Below the pieces are notes generated by a model that saw nothing but the letters and a program-made list of their open reading frames with translations, ran no database searches and was not told the DNA's origin. DNA of 53,014 nt from Treponema sp. GTDB taxonomy: Bacteria > Spirochaetota > Spirochaetia > Treponematales > Breznakiellaceae. The number at the start of each line of letters is the position of its first letter. The stretch's first letter is position 1. Below, piece after piece: positions 8,529 to 16,734 of the stretch. The translations under genes were made by a program, and so were the position numbers. Location: the NCBI GenBank assembly GCA_031257675.1, contig JAIROG010000127.1, positions 1 through 53,014 on the forward strand, in the 5' to 3' direction.

Positions 8529-9282
8529 CGGGCTTTCCATCGCGGCTGTTATTTGCGCGGCAGGATATTCTTCCCGCATGGGCGGCGTGAAGAAAGAGTA
8601 CCGGAAGCTGGATGCGCTTGACGATGAAGGAAACCCCCTCACTGTGCTTGGAGCCGTAGTTACCGCATTCGCCGCATCGTCCCGCATTGACACTATTGTG
8701 ATAGCCGTTCCTCTTGCGCCTGAAATCGGGGAATGTAAAGCGAGAGAGTCCCTGCCGCCTCGATTTTTGCGGAGCGGCGGAAAATCTAACGGTATTCCAC
8801 AAACGCTTTTTGTTCCGGGCGGCGGTTCTAGACGCATGTCCGTTCATCATGCGCTTTCGTTGCTTGCCGCTTACTATCCCGATTATGTGCTGATTCATGA
8901 CGGGGCGCGCCCTTGGGTGGACGTTGACCTTATTGAGCGGACGATTGACGCAGTACTGATGCACAAGGCGGTAGCGCCTGTTGTGCCGCTTGTCGAAACG
9001 CCAAAAGAAATCAGCGGCGCCAATGAGGTTCACGGGCTTCAAGGCGTACAAATTGTAACGCGGCATCTGAGGAGGGCGAATGTGGCGACGGCGCAAACGC
9101 CTCAAGCCTTCGCGTTTCCCGGCATCCTCTACGCCCACGAAAAAGCCGCGATGCGGGAATTGCGGGAAAGGATCGACTACACCGATGACGCCGAGATTTG
9201 GGGCGAATTCTGCGGCGCGGTCGCCGTCATTCAAGGCTCGCCCGTGAACAAAAAGATAACGTTTCCGCAGGATTTGGAATGA
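8521..9282 (+). CDS. ispD: 2-C-methyl-D-erythritol 4-phosphate cytidylyltransferase
   Basis: IspD converts MEP and CTP to CDP-methylerythritol in the non-mevalonate isoprenoid pathway. The CTP-binding N-terminus reads AAVICAAGYSSRMGGVKKEY and the family signature VLIHDGARPWVDVDLI lies near residue 125; AQTPQAF is also conserved. Start set at ATG 8521 (253 aa), which overlaps the end of carD; a TTG five codons earlier is open but less likely. I recall that T. pallidum fuses IspD to IspF. Here the protein stops after the IspD domain and no ispF follows, so IspF must be elsewhere. It converges on rtcB with a 113-base gap. Confidence 0.93.
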   Translation: MNDGLSIAAVICAAGYSSRMGGVKKEYRKLDALDDEGNPLTVLGAVVTAFAASSRIDTIVIAVPLAPEIGECKARESLPPRFLRSGGKSNGIPQTLFVPGGGSRRMSVHHALSLLAAYYPDYVLIHDGARPWVDVDLIERTIDAVLMHKAVAPVVPLVETPKEISGANEVHGLQGVQIVTRHLRRANVATAQTPQAFAFPGILYAHEKAAMRELRERIDYTDDAEIWGEFCGAVAVIQGSPVNKKITFPQDLE

Positions 9283-9301
9283 ACCTCCGCGCAACAAAAC
9301 G

Positions 9302-9316
9302 CGAACCAAAGGTTCG
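9302..9316. terminator. Small hairpin between convergent ispD and rtcB
   Basis: CGAACC-AAA-GGTTCG forms a six-pair stem in the 113-base convergent gap. No T-tract follows on either strand, so terminator function is uncertain. Confidence 0.3.
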
Positions 9317-9395
9317 GCGCGGCATTAGCCCTCTTGCGGATGAAAAAACGTTGATACAATTTCGCTAGATGGGCAATCGCCGCGCCTTCTCTCAA

Positions 9396-10616
9396 TCAAT
9401 CCACCGCTTTGAAATTGTAGAGCGGTTTAAGTCGTCGCTCCACGTCAACCGTATCGCCAATATAGTCAAGAACGTCTCGCGCTTTTTTATACGCCATCGG
9501 ACTTTCCTCAAGAGTGTCCTTGCAGATGACGCTTGACCATATTCCGCGCATCTCTTTACGGTATTCGTCAAGAGAAAGACCCCTCGCATCTGTTCGCGCT
9601 TTTTTTCTTCCCGCCCCATGAGGGGCGGAGCAGTTCCAATCGACGTTGCCCTTGCCGCATCCCAAAACCGCTCCCTCGGACATTGAAAACGGGATGACCA
9701 CAGGTTCGCCCTTCTTTGCGGAGATGGCTCCTTTCCGCACTGTTTTGGTTTCCATGTCAATGTAATTATGGACGCAATCACGGCATTCGGTTTCCCGTAT
9801 GTCAACCTTGAAAAAACCGCTTGCTATTGTATGCGCCATAAGCGCGCGGTTTACCCGGGCGTAATGCTGGACGATACGCATATCCGCCAGATAATCGTCA
9901 GCGAAAGCGCCGGAAAGGCGCTTGATAGGACTATCCGCTTCGGTTTCCCGCAGGGCGATAATTTCATGACATTCCGCCGTATGCGCTCCTAAAATCCGCG
10001 AGCCGGAATGTATCAAAAGCCAGCGGTTATGCGCCTCGTCAACATCAATTTCGATAAAATGGTTGCCGCGGCCGAGCGTCCCAAGCGAGGCGAATATCCG
10101 TTCAGGGCTTTTGCCCTGTTTTTCACAAAGTTTGCGGATTTCATTTTTGAATCTTCCGGCATCGGATAAGTCGCCGCCGCCATTGCCTTGAGACGCAAAC
10201 AGATTCATTTCATCAAAGGATTCATGGAGGGATGAACGCACCGATTGACCAGAAGGGATGTTTTTACGGATAAATGCGTCAAGTTTGTCAAAACGCAGAT
10301 TTCCCTTGCCGAGGTTGCAGGCGCAGACGCCGCAACCAATGTCAAGGCCGATAATGGACGGAATCAGCAGATTCGTGTAGGTTGCGGTCCAGCCTATTAC
10401 CGTGGCTTTTCCTAGATGAACGTCAGGCATAATGCGTACCGTGGTGTCCGCGAAAGCCGGATGATTGAGATACCGCGCTATTTTGTTTTCGCATGCCGCA
10501 TCCAGAGATTTTGCGTACACATAGGCTTTGTTATAGGCGCCGTTTACAAGAATTGGTTTTATTGGAATCGTCTCTGCCGATAATGCGACAGCGCTGCCAG
10601 TCATGTTGTCAGCCAT
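9396..10616 (-). CDS. rtcB: RNA-splicing ligase RtcB, partner of PrfH
   Basis: RtcB is a Mn2+/GTP-dependent ligase joining 2',3'-cyclic phosphate or 3'-phosphate RNA ends to 5'-OH ends. Visible family motifs are MPDVHLGKATVIGW, LDIGCGVCACNL (metal Asp and Cys), GTLGRGNHFIEI and LLIHSGSR (metal His), VHNYID, and SAPHGAGRKKAR, which holds the His that becomes guanylylated. At 406 aa it is close to the E. coli enzyme. The ATG overlaps the end of prfH by 8 bases, so translation is coupled. RtcB paralogues encoded with PrfH are reported to repair 16S rRNA cut near its 3' end; the context points to that role rather than tRNA splicing. Intact. Confidence 0.95.
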   Translation of the reverse strand: MADNMTGSAVALSAETIPIKPILVNGAYNKAYVYAKSLDAACENKIARYLNHPAFADTTVRIMPDVHLGKATVIGWTATYTNLLIPSIIGLDIGCGVCACNLGKGNLRFDKLDAFIRKNIPSGQSVRSSLHESFDEMNLFASQGNGGGDLSDAGRFKNEIRKLCEKQGKSPERIFASLGTLGRGNHFIEIDVDEAHNRWLLIHSGSRILGAHTAECHEIIALRETEADSPIKRLSGAFADDYLADMRIVQHYARVNRALMAHTIASGFFKVDIRETECRDCVHNYIDMETKTVRKGAISAKKGEPVVIPFSMSEGAVLGCGKGNVDWNCSAPHGAGRKKARTDARGLSLDEYRKEMRGIWSSVICKDTLEESPMAYKKARDVLDYIGDTVDVERRLKPLYNFKAVD

Positions 10617-11346
10617 GCTGTTTTTTCTCCTTTATCACGTGCAACGTCTCTCCGTCATATATACGAATTGGATCGCCTCGTTGCAATTCCCAATGAGTAT
10701 GGCGCAACGCTGATTTTGATTGTTTTTTTCTGTCCGCCTGTTCTTGGTCAAACAGGGACGCAAGCCGCGCAAGAGCAAGTTTTTTGTTCAACAATTGCGA
10801 GCGTTCCTCGCGGGCCGCCGCGCTTTTTCCGGTAGGGATATGCACTGCGCGGACCGCGCTCTCCGTTTTATTGACATATTGACCGCCCGGCCCCCCGGCG
10901 CGGGCCGTTTCAAAGCGTACATCGGACAGGGAAAGCGTTTCTTCCTGTTCAGACTCCATGAACGGTTTTACTGAGACAAACCAATTCTTCCGTTTGTGAT
11001 GGGGACGGTACGCGCTGCGCCAAACCCACTGGACAACGCCTGTCCATGAGAGGGCGAACTGTCTCGCCCCTTCTCCTTCGAGCGCAACCAGAGCGGAACG
11101 GATATTGCCCTTTTCGTGGGACGGTTCCGCGTCAATAATTCGCAATGTGACCTCATTTCCTTTTTCTTCAATTTCCCTTTGAAGAACCCGCAGGGTCAAA
11201 GCGGCGGCATGAGCGCACTCCTCGGGACCAGCGCCCGCAGAGACGCTTAACCAAATAGTGTCCAATGACAACTCCCGATGTGACGGGGCTACGCCAGATG
11301 CAGGCGAAACCGATGCATATATATAACGTATACGCGCATCGGTCAT
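10609..11346 (-). CDS. prfH: Peptide chain release factor homologue PrfH
   Basis: PrfH (RF-H) is a class I release-factor relative with the peptidyl-tRNA hydrolysis loop but without the codon-recognition region of RF1/RF2. The catalytic GGQ lies in ARAGGPGGQYVNKTESAVR, followed by the basic C-terminus (REERSQLLNKKLALARLASL). The N-terminal half contains a shortened domain 2 (WVWRSAYRPHHKRKNWFVSV). At 245 aa it is much shorter than RF1/RF2 (about 360). Published work on RtcB2-PrfH pairs has PrfH releasing peptide from ribosomes with damaged 16S rRNA so that RtcB can re-ligate the break. The start at 11346 has AAGGAGTGA directly upstream. First full gene of the operon, possibly preceded by a tiny ORF at 11439-11504. 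Confidence 0.93.
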   Translation of the reverse strand: MTDARIRYIYASVSPASGVAPSHRELSLDTIWLSVSAGAGPEECAHAAALTLRVLQREIEEKGNEVTLRIIDAEPSHEKGNIRSALVALEGEGARQFALSWTGVVQWVWRSAYRPHHKRKNWFVSVKPFMESEQEETLSLSDVRFETARAGGPGGQYVNKTESAVRAVHIPTGKSAAAREERSQLLNKKLALARLASLFDQEQADRKKQSKSALRHTHWELQRGDPIRIYDGETLHVIKEKKQHG

Positions 11347-11438
11347 TCACTCCTTAACCGTTTTCAAATTTCAACTAAAAACAACGGTTGCTATAGAGAA
11401 AGGAGCCTTTTTTGGTCAGTGGATTAAAAGCCTGTGGA

Positions 11439-11504
11439 TTACCGCGCCGCGAAGGCTCCAGCCATGTGTTCCTGAATAGAGTTGATGTTCGTCTGCTTTT
11501 TCAT
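11439..11504 (-). CDS. Possible 21-codon leader peptide upstream of prfH
   Basis: A 21-codon frame (MKKQTNINSIQEHMAGAFAAR) preceded by AGGGGG eight or so bases before ATG, about 90 bases upstream of prfH on the same strand. It could be a translated leader of the prfH-rtcB mRNA or a chance ORF. No family is recognised. The 11350-11690 stretch otherwise holds only the palindrome at 11567-11592. Confidence 0.3.
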   Translation of the reverse strand: MKKQTNINSIQEHMAGAFAAR

Positions 11505-11566
11505 ACGCGCCCCCTGTTAATGTAAGATGGCTTGCTTTACTAAAGACCTATAGCCCAAGAAGTATT

Positions 11567-11592
11567 GTCAACAAAATCGAGATTTTGTTGAC
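11567..11592. repeat. Perfect 12-base inverted repeat
   Basis: GTCAACAAAATC and GATTTTGTTGAC are separated by two bases. It lies 75 bases upstream of the small ORF and may be an operator for the prfH-rtcB unit or a relic of the dispersed hairpin family (on the minus strand it is preceded by TTAGCG, as is hairpin 3 of copy 2). No T-tract follows, so it is not an obvious terminator. Confidence 0.5.
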
Positions 11593-11692
11593 GCTAATAG
11601 ACGAAAATAGATTTGCCGTGAGAAATATGCATGACGTTTGTCCGGCTTGTCTCTGTAAAAAATTAGCCCGTCCAATCAGGACGAGCTTGAAG

Positions 11693-11765
11693 CTCCCCCG
11701 GACGGGCTTGAACCGCCGACCCAGTGGTTAACAGCCACTTGCTCTGCCAACTGAGCTACAGGGGA
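11693..11765 (-). tRNA. tRNA-Asn (anticodon GTT)
   Basis: The minus strand folds as a complete 73-base cloverleaf: acceptor arm TCCCCTG paired to CGGGGGA, D arm GCTC/GAGC, anticodon loop CTGTTAA with anticodon GTT, and T arm with GGTTCAAGCC. The CCA end is not encoded. It decodes AAC/AAU. Confidence 0.95.
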
Positions 11766-11848
11766 TTAAGAATGTCTTACTATAGCGGTTTCAAACAAAA
11801 TAGTCAAGAGCCAATCAAAATTTTTTACCAATTTTCTTTTAAAATCGC

Positions 11849-11892
11849 TTGACAAAATATTAATAATACGCTTCTATATAGAGAAGCGTATT
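11849..11892 (+). promoter_or_regulatory. Promoter and palindromic site before trpB2
   Basis: TTGACA (11849-11854) begins a promoter whose -10 region falls at about 11872-11878 (TTCTAT/TCTATA, spacing 17-18). The -10 sits inside a perfect 11-base inverted repeat, AATACGCTTCT-ATATAG-AGAAGCGTATT (11865-11892). A repressor bound there would block RNA polymerase; alternatively it forms a stem at the 5' end of the mRNA. The trpB2 ribosome binding site (AAGGAG) is 55 bases further on. Confidence 0.5.
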
Positions 11893-11948
11893 GCATAGCG
11901 AGCGCAAGCGCCGCATAAGTATGACAAGACATCAACAAGGAGACAACA

Positions 11949-13325
11949 ATGTCAAAGAAAATTCCGACCAGACTTTATTTAGCGGAGGATGAGATACCGT
12001 CATCATGGTTCAATTTACGGGCGTTTATGAAGGATAAACCCGATCCGCTCCTGCACCCGGGAACCCTGAAACCCGTAACCCATAATGATTTGGCGCCGGT
12101 GTTCTGTAAAGAAGCCATCAAACAGGAGTTAGACGAGACAACGCCGTTTATTGCGATACCGGAAGGATTGCAGGCGTTTTACCGCGCCTACAGACCCGCC
12201 CCGCTTGTCCGCGCCTACTTTCTGGAAAAAGCGCTGGAAACGCCCGCGGAAATATACTACAAATTTGAAGGGACAAACACGTCCGGCTCGCATAAGCTCA
12301 ATTCTGCGGCCGCCCAGGCGTATTACGCGAAAGAAGAAGGGCTTGTTTCGCTGACCACAGAAACCGGCGCCGGGCAATGGGGTTCCGCAATGGCAATGGC
12401 GTGCGCTTTTTACGGGCTGGGACTTACGGTTTACATGGTGAAAATAAGCTCCGAGCAAAAGCCGTACCGCAAAGCGCTCATTGAAACCTACGGCGCCCAT
12501 CTTATTCCTTCTCCCTCAAACACCACGGAAGCAGGCAAGAGCATTCTCGCCGTTGATCCGAACACCGCTGGTTCTTTAGGCTGCGCGATCTCCGAAGCGG
12601 TGGAAGCGGCGGTCAAAACCGACAAATGCCGGTACGTGCTAGGCAGCGTCTTGAACCATGTGCTTTTGCACCAGTCAATTATCGGGCAGGAAGTGAAGGC
12701 GGCTTTTGACAAATATGGTGTCAAACCTGATGTCATCATTGGGTGCGCAGGCGGCGGTTCAAACCTGGGCGGACTCATTGCGCCGTTCATGGGGGATCGA
12801 TTGGCTGGAAAAAACGCCATTCGTTTCATCGCGGTGGAGCCTGCCTCCTGTCCGTCATTCACCCGCGGCAAATACGCCTACGATTTTGGCGATACGGCGA
12901 AAACCACGCCGCTTATCAAAATGTACACGCTTGGCAACGGATTTATCCCTTCGTCAAATCATGCGGGCGGTTTGCGCTACCACGGCATGAATTCGGTTCT
13001 GTCAAAACTGTACCACGACGGACACCTCGAAGCCCGCGCCGAAGCGCAGACCGAAGTCTTTGACGCGGCGATACAGTTTGCGAAAGCTGAGGGCATCCTG
13101 CCCGCGCCGGAATCTTCCCATGCAATAAAAGCGGCTATTGACGAAGCGCTTGAGTGCAAGCGAACAAACGAGAAAAAGGTCATTCTTTTCGGTCTCACCG
13201 GCACCGGCTACTTTGATATGAGCGCGTACATGGCGTACAATAACAAGACCATGACCGACTACATTCCCACAGACGAGGACCTAGGGAAGACGGGTTTCGC
13301 ATCGTTGCCCAACGTAGATTTATAA
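11949..13325 (+). CDS. trpB: Tryptophan synthase beta-like enzyme, TrpB2 type
   Basis: A PLP enzyme of the TrpB2 group, which makes tryptophan from indole and serine and often works without a TrpA partner. The PLP lysine is Lys116 in EGTNTSGSHKLNSA; AGGGSNLGG is the phosphate-binding loop, and ETGAGQWGSAMA near residue 138 is typical of the subfamily. At 458 aa it is longer than classical TrpB (about 400), as expected for TrpB2. No trpA or other trp gene is nearby, so the organism may salvage indole (common in gut bacteria), which is inference. Good ribosome binding site (AAGGAG). Converges on mutS2 with a 42-base gap. Intact. Confidence 0.92.
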   Translation: MSKKIPTRLYLAEDEIPSSWFNLRAFMKDKPDPLLHPGTLKPVTHNDLAPVFCKEAIKQELDETTPFIAIPEGLQAFYRAYRPAPLVRAYFLEKALETPAEIYYKFEGTNTSGSHKLNSAAAQAYYAKEEGLVSLTTETGAGQWGSAMAMACAFYGLGLTVYMVKISSEQKPYRKALIETYGAHLIPSPSNTTEAGKSILAVDPNTAGSLGCAISEAVEAAVKTDKCRYVLGSVLNHVLLHQSIIGQEVKAAFDKYGVKPDVIIGCAGGGSNLGGLIAPFMGDRLAGKNAIRFIAVEPASCPSFTRGKYAYDFGDTAKTTPLIKMYTLGNGFIPSSNHAGGLRYHGMNSVLSKLYHDGHLEARAEAQTEVFDAAIQFAKAEGILPAPESSHAIKAAIDEALECKRTNEKKVILFGLTGTGYFDMSAYMAYNNKTMTDYIPTDEDLGKTGFASLPNVDL

Positions 13326-13367
13326 AAATCCAAACGGACGCGGGTTGCGCCGGCAACGCTGTCTCAG

Positions 13368-15782
13368 CTATGCTGTCAGTACAACCTCGGTTCTGCCTGA
13401 CCCGCCCAATTCCGGGCGGGAGAAGTGGAAATCAGCGATGCGCTGATCTTTTTTAAGAAGATCGTGTACGCCTTTTTGCAGAACGCCCCCGCCCTTGCCG
13501 TGTATAACGGTGAATTCCTTTAAGCCCGACAAAACGGCGGCGTCGATCTGCCGTTGCAGGGCTTCCACAGCTTCTTCAAGGCGCATACCCATCACCTTGA
13601 GTTCCATGACCGCCGTTGATCGTTGCGATAAATCGACGGCGACAAGCGCGGGCTTAAGTTGTTTTTGTACGCCTTGCGCGGAAGTCGCCGGTGTAAGCTC
13701 TTCCGCGGGAAGAATTATGCGGAGCGATCCGATTTCCACAAGCCAGCCGTTCTTTTCCTGACGGATAATGGTTCCCCGTTGCTTGTAGGAAGCCGCCAGC
13801 ACCTCCGCGCCCTCAACCAGAGGCGGCGGTTGGGGCGAAGCCGGCGCTTGAACGTCATTATCGCGCTCCTTTTGTCGATCCTGCAACGCTCTCTCTTCCT
13901 CATTCAAAGCATTCGTCTCACTTGCGGCGCTCTTTTCCAGATCATTGAGAAAGTCCTTCACTTTAAGCGTTTTTTCGCGGGTTATTTCCCCTTCTTTCAA
14001 CTCGCGCACCAGATTTTCAAGAGTTCTCCGGCTTTCATCAAGCAGTTTTCTAAGCCTGCCCACTTCACCTGATTTAATCTCCATTTCTTTTCGCCTGAGC
14101 CGCAGTTCTTTGAGATCAACCGCGCGCCGTTCTTCACACAGACGCTTCTCTTCCTGACTCTGATCTTCGGCGACGGCGTCCAAATCGCGGTGTTTCCGCT
14201 TGAGACCCGCAATAAGCGATGACACGTCCGCCCGTTCTTCATTGATGTAGGAACGCGCTTTTGCGATGATTTCCGCCCGCACCCCATTGCGCGAAGCGAT
14301 ATCCACGGCGCGGCTTTCTCCTGGAACGCCCATGACGATGCGGTATGTGGGCGAAAGCGTCCTGCTGTCGAACTCAACAGAGGCGTTTTCCACATATTCC
14401 CGTGTGTAACCGTAATTTTTCAAGACGCCGTGATGGGTGGTGACAATGAGGGAAACCCGCTTTTCAATCAGGTAATCGAGAATCGCCATAGCGATGGCGC
14501 TTCCTTCTTCCGGGTCAGTGCCGGCGCCGAGTTCGTCAAGCATCACGAGCGATTGAGCGGAAGCCGATGCGGTGATTGCCGCAATGTTGATCATGTGCGC
14601 GGAAAAGGTTGAAAGCGACTGGCTTATGGACTGCTCGTCTCCGATGTCGGTGAAAACGCCATCAAAGATCGGGAGGCTTGTGCCGTCTGCTGCGGGAACG
14701 GCAAGTCCGCTCTGGTTCATCAGGGCAAAGAGTCCCACGGTCTTGAGGGTTACAGTCTTGCCGCCCGTGTTCGGTCCCGTGATGATGACCGCGCCTTTGC
14801 CTTCATTCATAATAAAGTCTACCGGCACAGCGGCATGCCCCAACAGCGGGTGGCGAGCTTGCTTGAGTATGATGATCCGGCCGCCGCCGCAGGCGTCATC
14901 GCCGCTCTCTTTCGCAAAAACGCCCTGTATGTCCTTCGAATAGCGGGCTTTCGCCCGTATGATCTCAATGAGAATGATCTTTTCGTGAAAATCAGTCAAT
15001 ATCTCACGATTATCGGCAATTTTTGCCGTCAATTCCCGTAGTACACGGAGGATTTCCGCGTCAAGGCGGCGTCTTTCAATAAGAATGTCGTTGTTCTTCT
15101 CAACAACATCTTCCGGTTCGATGAACAGGGTCTGTCCGGTCGCTGAAACCTCGTGTACAATGCCCCGGATGCGTCCGCGAAAGTTGGCTTTTACCGCAAG
15201 AACAGCGCGTCCGTCCCGTTGGGACGGCGCCTTTGATTGCAACATGCGCCGCGATTCCTCATTGCCGGCGTAACGGGCCACGGCGGCGTCAAGTTCAGAG
15301 GCAAGCCTGCGAATCCGGCGGTTTATCTCCTGAAATTCAGGCAGGTCTTTGAGGCTGCCGTCTTTGTTGAATATGCGGAACACCTCGCGGGCAAGGCTTG
15401 TACAATCCGGTATATCGAGGGTAAGCTGACGGAGCGAAGTGTCTTTAAGGGAAAGCGGCGCAAGCCAATTTTTGAGAATCGACCCGCGTTCAACGAACAG
15501 TCCTATGGCGAACGCCTCGTCAGGATCAAGGCTTGCGCCTTCAACCGCGAGTTTCGGAAGCAGGAACTTTATATCGGGAAGGCTCTCCTGCTTTTCCTCA
15601 TCGCCGCTTTTCATGCGTCCAACGGTTTCCCAGACAAAACGCTTGAGCCGTCTGACGCCATCCGCGTCAACACACGGCTTTTCGGCTAAAATGCGCCGTT
15701 TCGCCTCTTCGTTGAACGAACAACACGCGACGCGGCTTCTGATCGCATCGAATTCAAGGATGCTTTCGGTTTTCTCGTTCAT
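13368..15782 (-). CDS. mutS2: Endonuclease MutS2 (ATPase with Smr domain)
   Basis: MutS2 is an ATPase that lacks the mismatch-recognition domain of MutS and has been linked to suppression of recombination and to rescue of collided ribosomes. The ATPase has Walker A GPNTGGKTVTLKTVG and Walker B LVMLDELGAGTDPEEGSA, followed by a long coiled coil at about residues 510-650. The C-terminal Smr nuclease domain is visible as MGMRLEEAVEALQRQID and HGKGGGVL. The start is placed at ATG 15782 (804 aa, MNEKTESILEFDAIR), the usual N-terminus; the open frame extends 51 codons upstream but crosses the promoter. The ATG is only about ten bases from the predicted transcription start. Intact. Confidence 0.95.
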   Translation of the reverse strand: MNEKTESILEFDAIRSRVACCSFNEEAKRRILAEKPCVDADGVRRLKRFVWETVGRMKSGDEEKQESLPDIKFLLPKLAVEGASLDPDEAFAIGLFVERGSILKNWLAPLSLKDTSLRQLTLDIPDCTSLAREVFRIFNKDGSLKDLPEFQEINRRIRRLASELDAAVARYAGNEESRRMLQSKAPSQRDGRAVLAVKANFRGRIRGIVHEVSATGQTLFIEPEDVVEKNNDILIERRRLDAEILRVLRELTAKIADNREILTDFHEKIILIEIIRAKARYSKDIQGVFAKESGDDACGGGRIIILKQARHPLLGHAAVPVDFIMNEGKGAVIITGPNTGGKTVTLKTVGLFALMNQSGLAVPAADGTSLPIFDGVFTDIGDEQSISQSLSTFSAHMINIAAITASASAQSLVMLDELGAGTDPEEGSAIAMAILDYLIEKRVSLIVTTHHGVLKNYGYTREYVENASVEFDSRTLSPTYRIVMGVPGESRAVDIASRNGVRAEIIAKARSYINEERADVSSLIAGLKRKHRDLDAVAEDQSQEEKRLCEERRAVDLKELRLRRKEMEIKSGEVGRLRKLLDESRRTLENLVRELKEGEITREKTLKVKDFLNDLEKSAASETNALNEEERALQDRQKERDNDVQAPASPQPPPLVEGAEVLAASYKQRGTIIRQEKNGWLVEIGSLRIILPAEELTPATSAQGVQKQLKPALVAVDLSQRSTAVMELKVMGMRLEEAVEALQRQIDAAVLSGLKEFTVIHGKGGGVLQKGVHDLLKKDQRIADFHFSRPELGGSGRTEVVLTA

Positions 15783-15798
15783 AGCGTTACCATACTCT

Positions 15799-15826
15799 AT
15801 TATACCACAAAAAGCTCGCATGGCAA
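15799..15826 (-). promoter_or_regulatory. Promoter of mutS2
   Basis: On the minus strand TTGCCA (15821-15826) and a perfect TATAAT (15799-15804) are 16 bases apart. The transcript would begin about ten bases before the mutS2 ATG, with no ribosome binding site visible in between. Confidence 0.65.
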
Positions 15827-15914
15827 CGGGTTGCGCTCCCAGACAAGCCAAATTTTCCATCTGTTTTTCATTCAATCTTGCAACTATTTTCTCTTCCCGT
15901 TGTTTTATACACGC

Positions 15915-16724
15915 ATGAGTCCCTATATGAAACACATATTCTTGCGCGTATATATTGCGCTGACAGGCGTATTTCTTGTTCCGGGCGTTTTTTCAGACAC
16001 GCTGGACGCTCTCATCGCTCCCGCATGGAAAACGGCGTTGCTCTCTGGCGAATCTATTACGCAGCTTGCCAAAAATCCGGCTGTTCCTGAGCTGTCGCCC
16101 CGTGACGCGCAGGTGCGGCGCCTGACAGCCGGCGTCATCAAAGAAATCAATCCCACGATTCTCTCTGAAAGCCTTTATTTATATAAAAAACCGTCCGGCG
16201 CCGCTTCATGGACGCAAGCCGAAAAGACAGCCCTTTACAACAATATGCTTGCGCTCAGTACGCTTGCCGGCTTGCAGTACTATTCGGTAAGCCATAAGAG
16301 TATGCGCGCCTTGTTCGAGATATCGCAAGTGATTGATGATCCTGCAACTCAAAAACCGACGGGCGATCCAAGCCGTTCAGTCCCGCCCCTATCCTTGACC
16401 GTGTATGCGCGTCAAAAAGATTTAACCTTTGGCGACAACATCTATCAATACGATTATTTTGCGTCTGAAAACGCGCTGGCGCTTATTCAGCGGAACTTCA
16501 CCGCTATGTCACTCGGCATTGTGCCGGTTATAAGCAAAAATATGTTGCGATCCGTGGTCGCGGTGATTGACGCAGGGGAATATCTGCTCATCTACTCGGC
16601 GTCTTTTGCAAAAACCGTCTCTCTGCCGGGCGTAAAGAATCGTATGGGGCAATCTTTCGCCAACAGGGCGGAAGCCATTTTAGGCTGGTTCACCAAACAA
16701 GCGGACAAGGCGTTCATACGATGA
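15915..16724 (+). CDS. Exported protein of unknown function, 269 aa
   Basis: The N-terminus (MKHIFLRVYIALTGVFLVPGVFS) is a signal peptide with likely cleavage near VFS-DT, so the mature protein should be periplasmic. The rest has no catalytic motif I recognise; it contains alternating hydrophobic strands (AVIDAGEYLLIYSASFAKTV) and a Tyr-rich middle. It resembles a spirochaete-restricted family of exported proteins of unknown function, as far as I can judge. ATG 15915 is chosen because it starts directly before the signal peptide; the open frame runs 28 codons further upstream toward the mutS2 promoter. It is divergent from mutS2 and converges on the NlpC/P60 gene 10 bases downstream. Confidence 0.7.
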   Translation: MSPYMKHIFLRVYIALTGVFLVPGVFSDTLDALIAPAWKTALLSGESITQLAKNPAVPELSPRDAQVRRLTAGVIKEINPTILSESLYLYKKPSGAASWTQAEKTALYNNMLALSTLAGLQYYSVSHKSMRALFEISQVIDDPATQKPTGDPSRSVPPLSLTVYARQKDLTFGDNIYQYDYFASENALALIQRNFTAMSLGIVPVISKNMLRSVVAVIDAGEYLLIYSASFAKTVSLPGVKNRMGQSFANRAEAILGWFTKQADKAFIR

Positions 16725-16734
16725 GGGAACGCCT

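Noticed and set aside
8335-9309. 324-codon minus-strand frame opposite carD-ispD
   Set aside because: Arg/His-rich shadow of the conserved ispD and carD genes, which are certain on the other strand.
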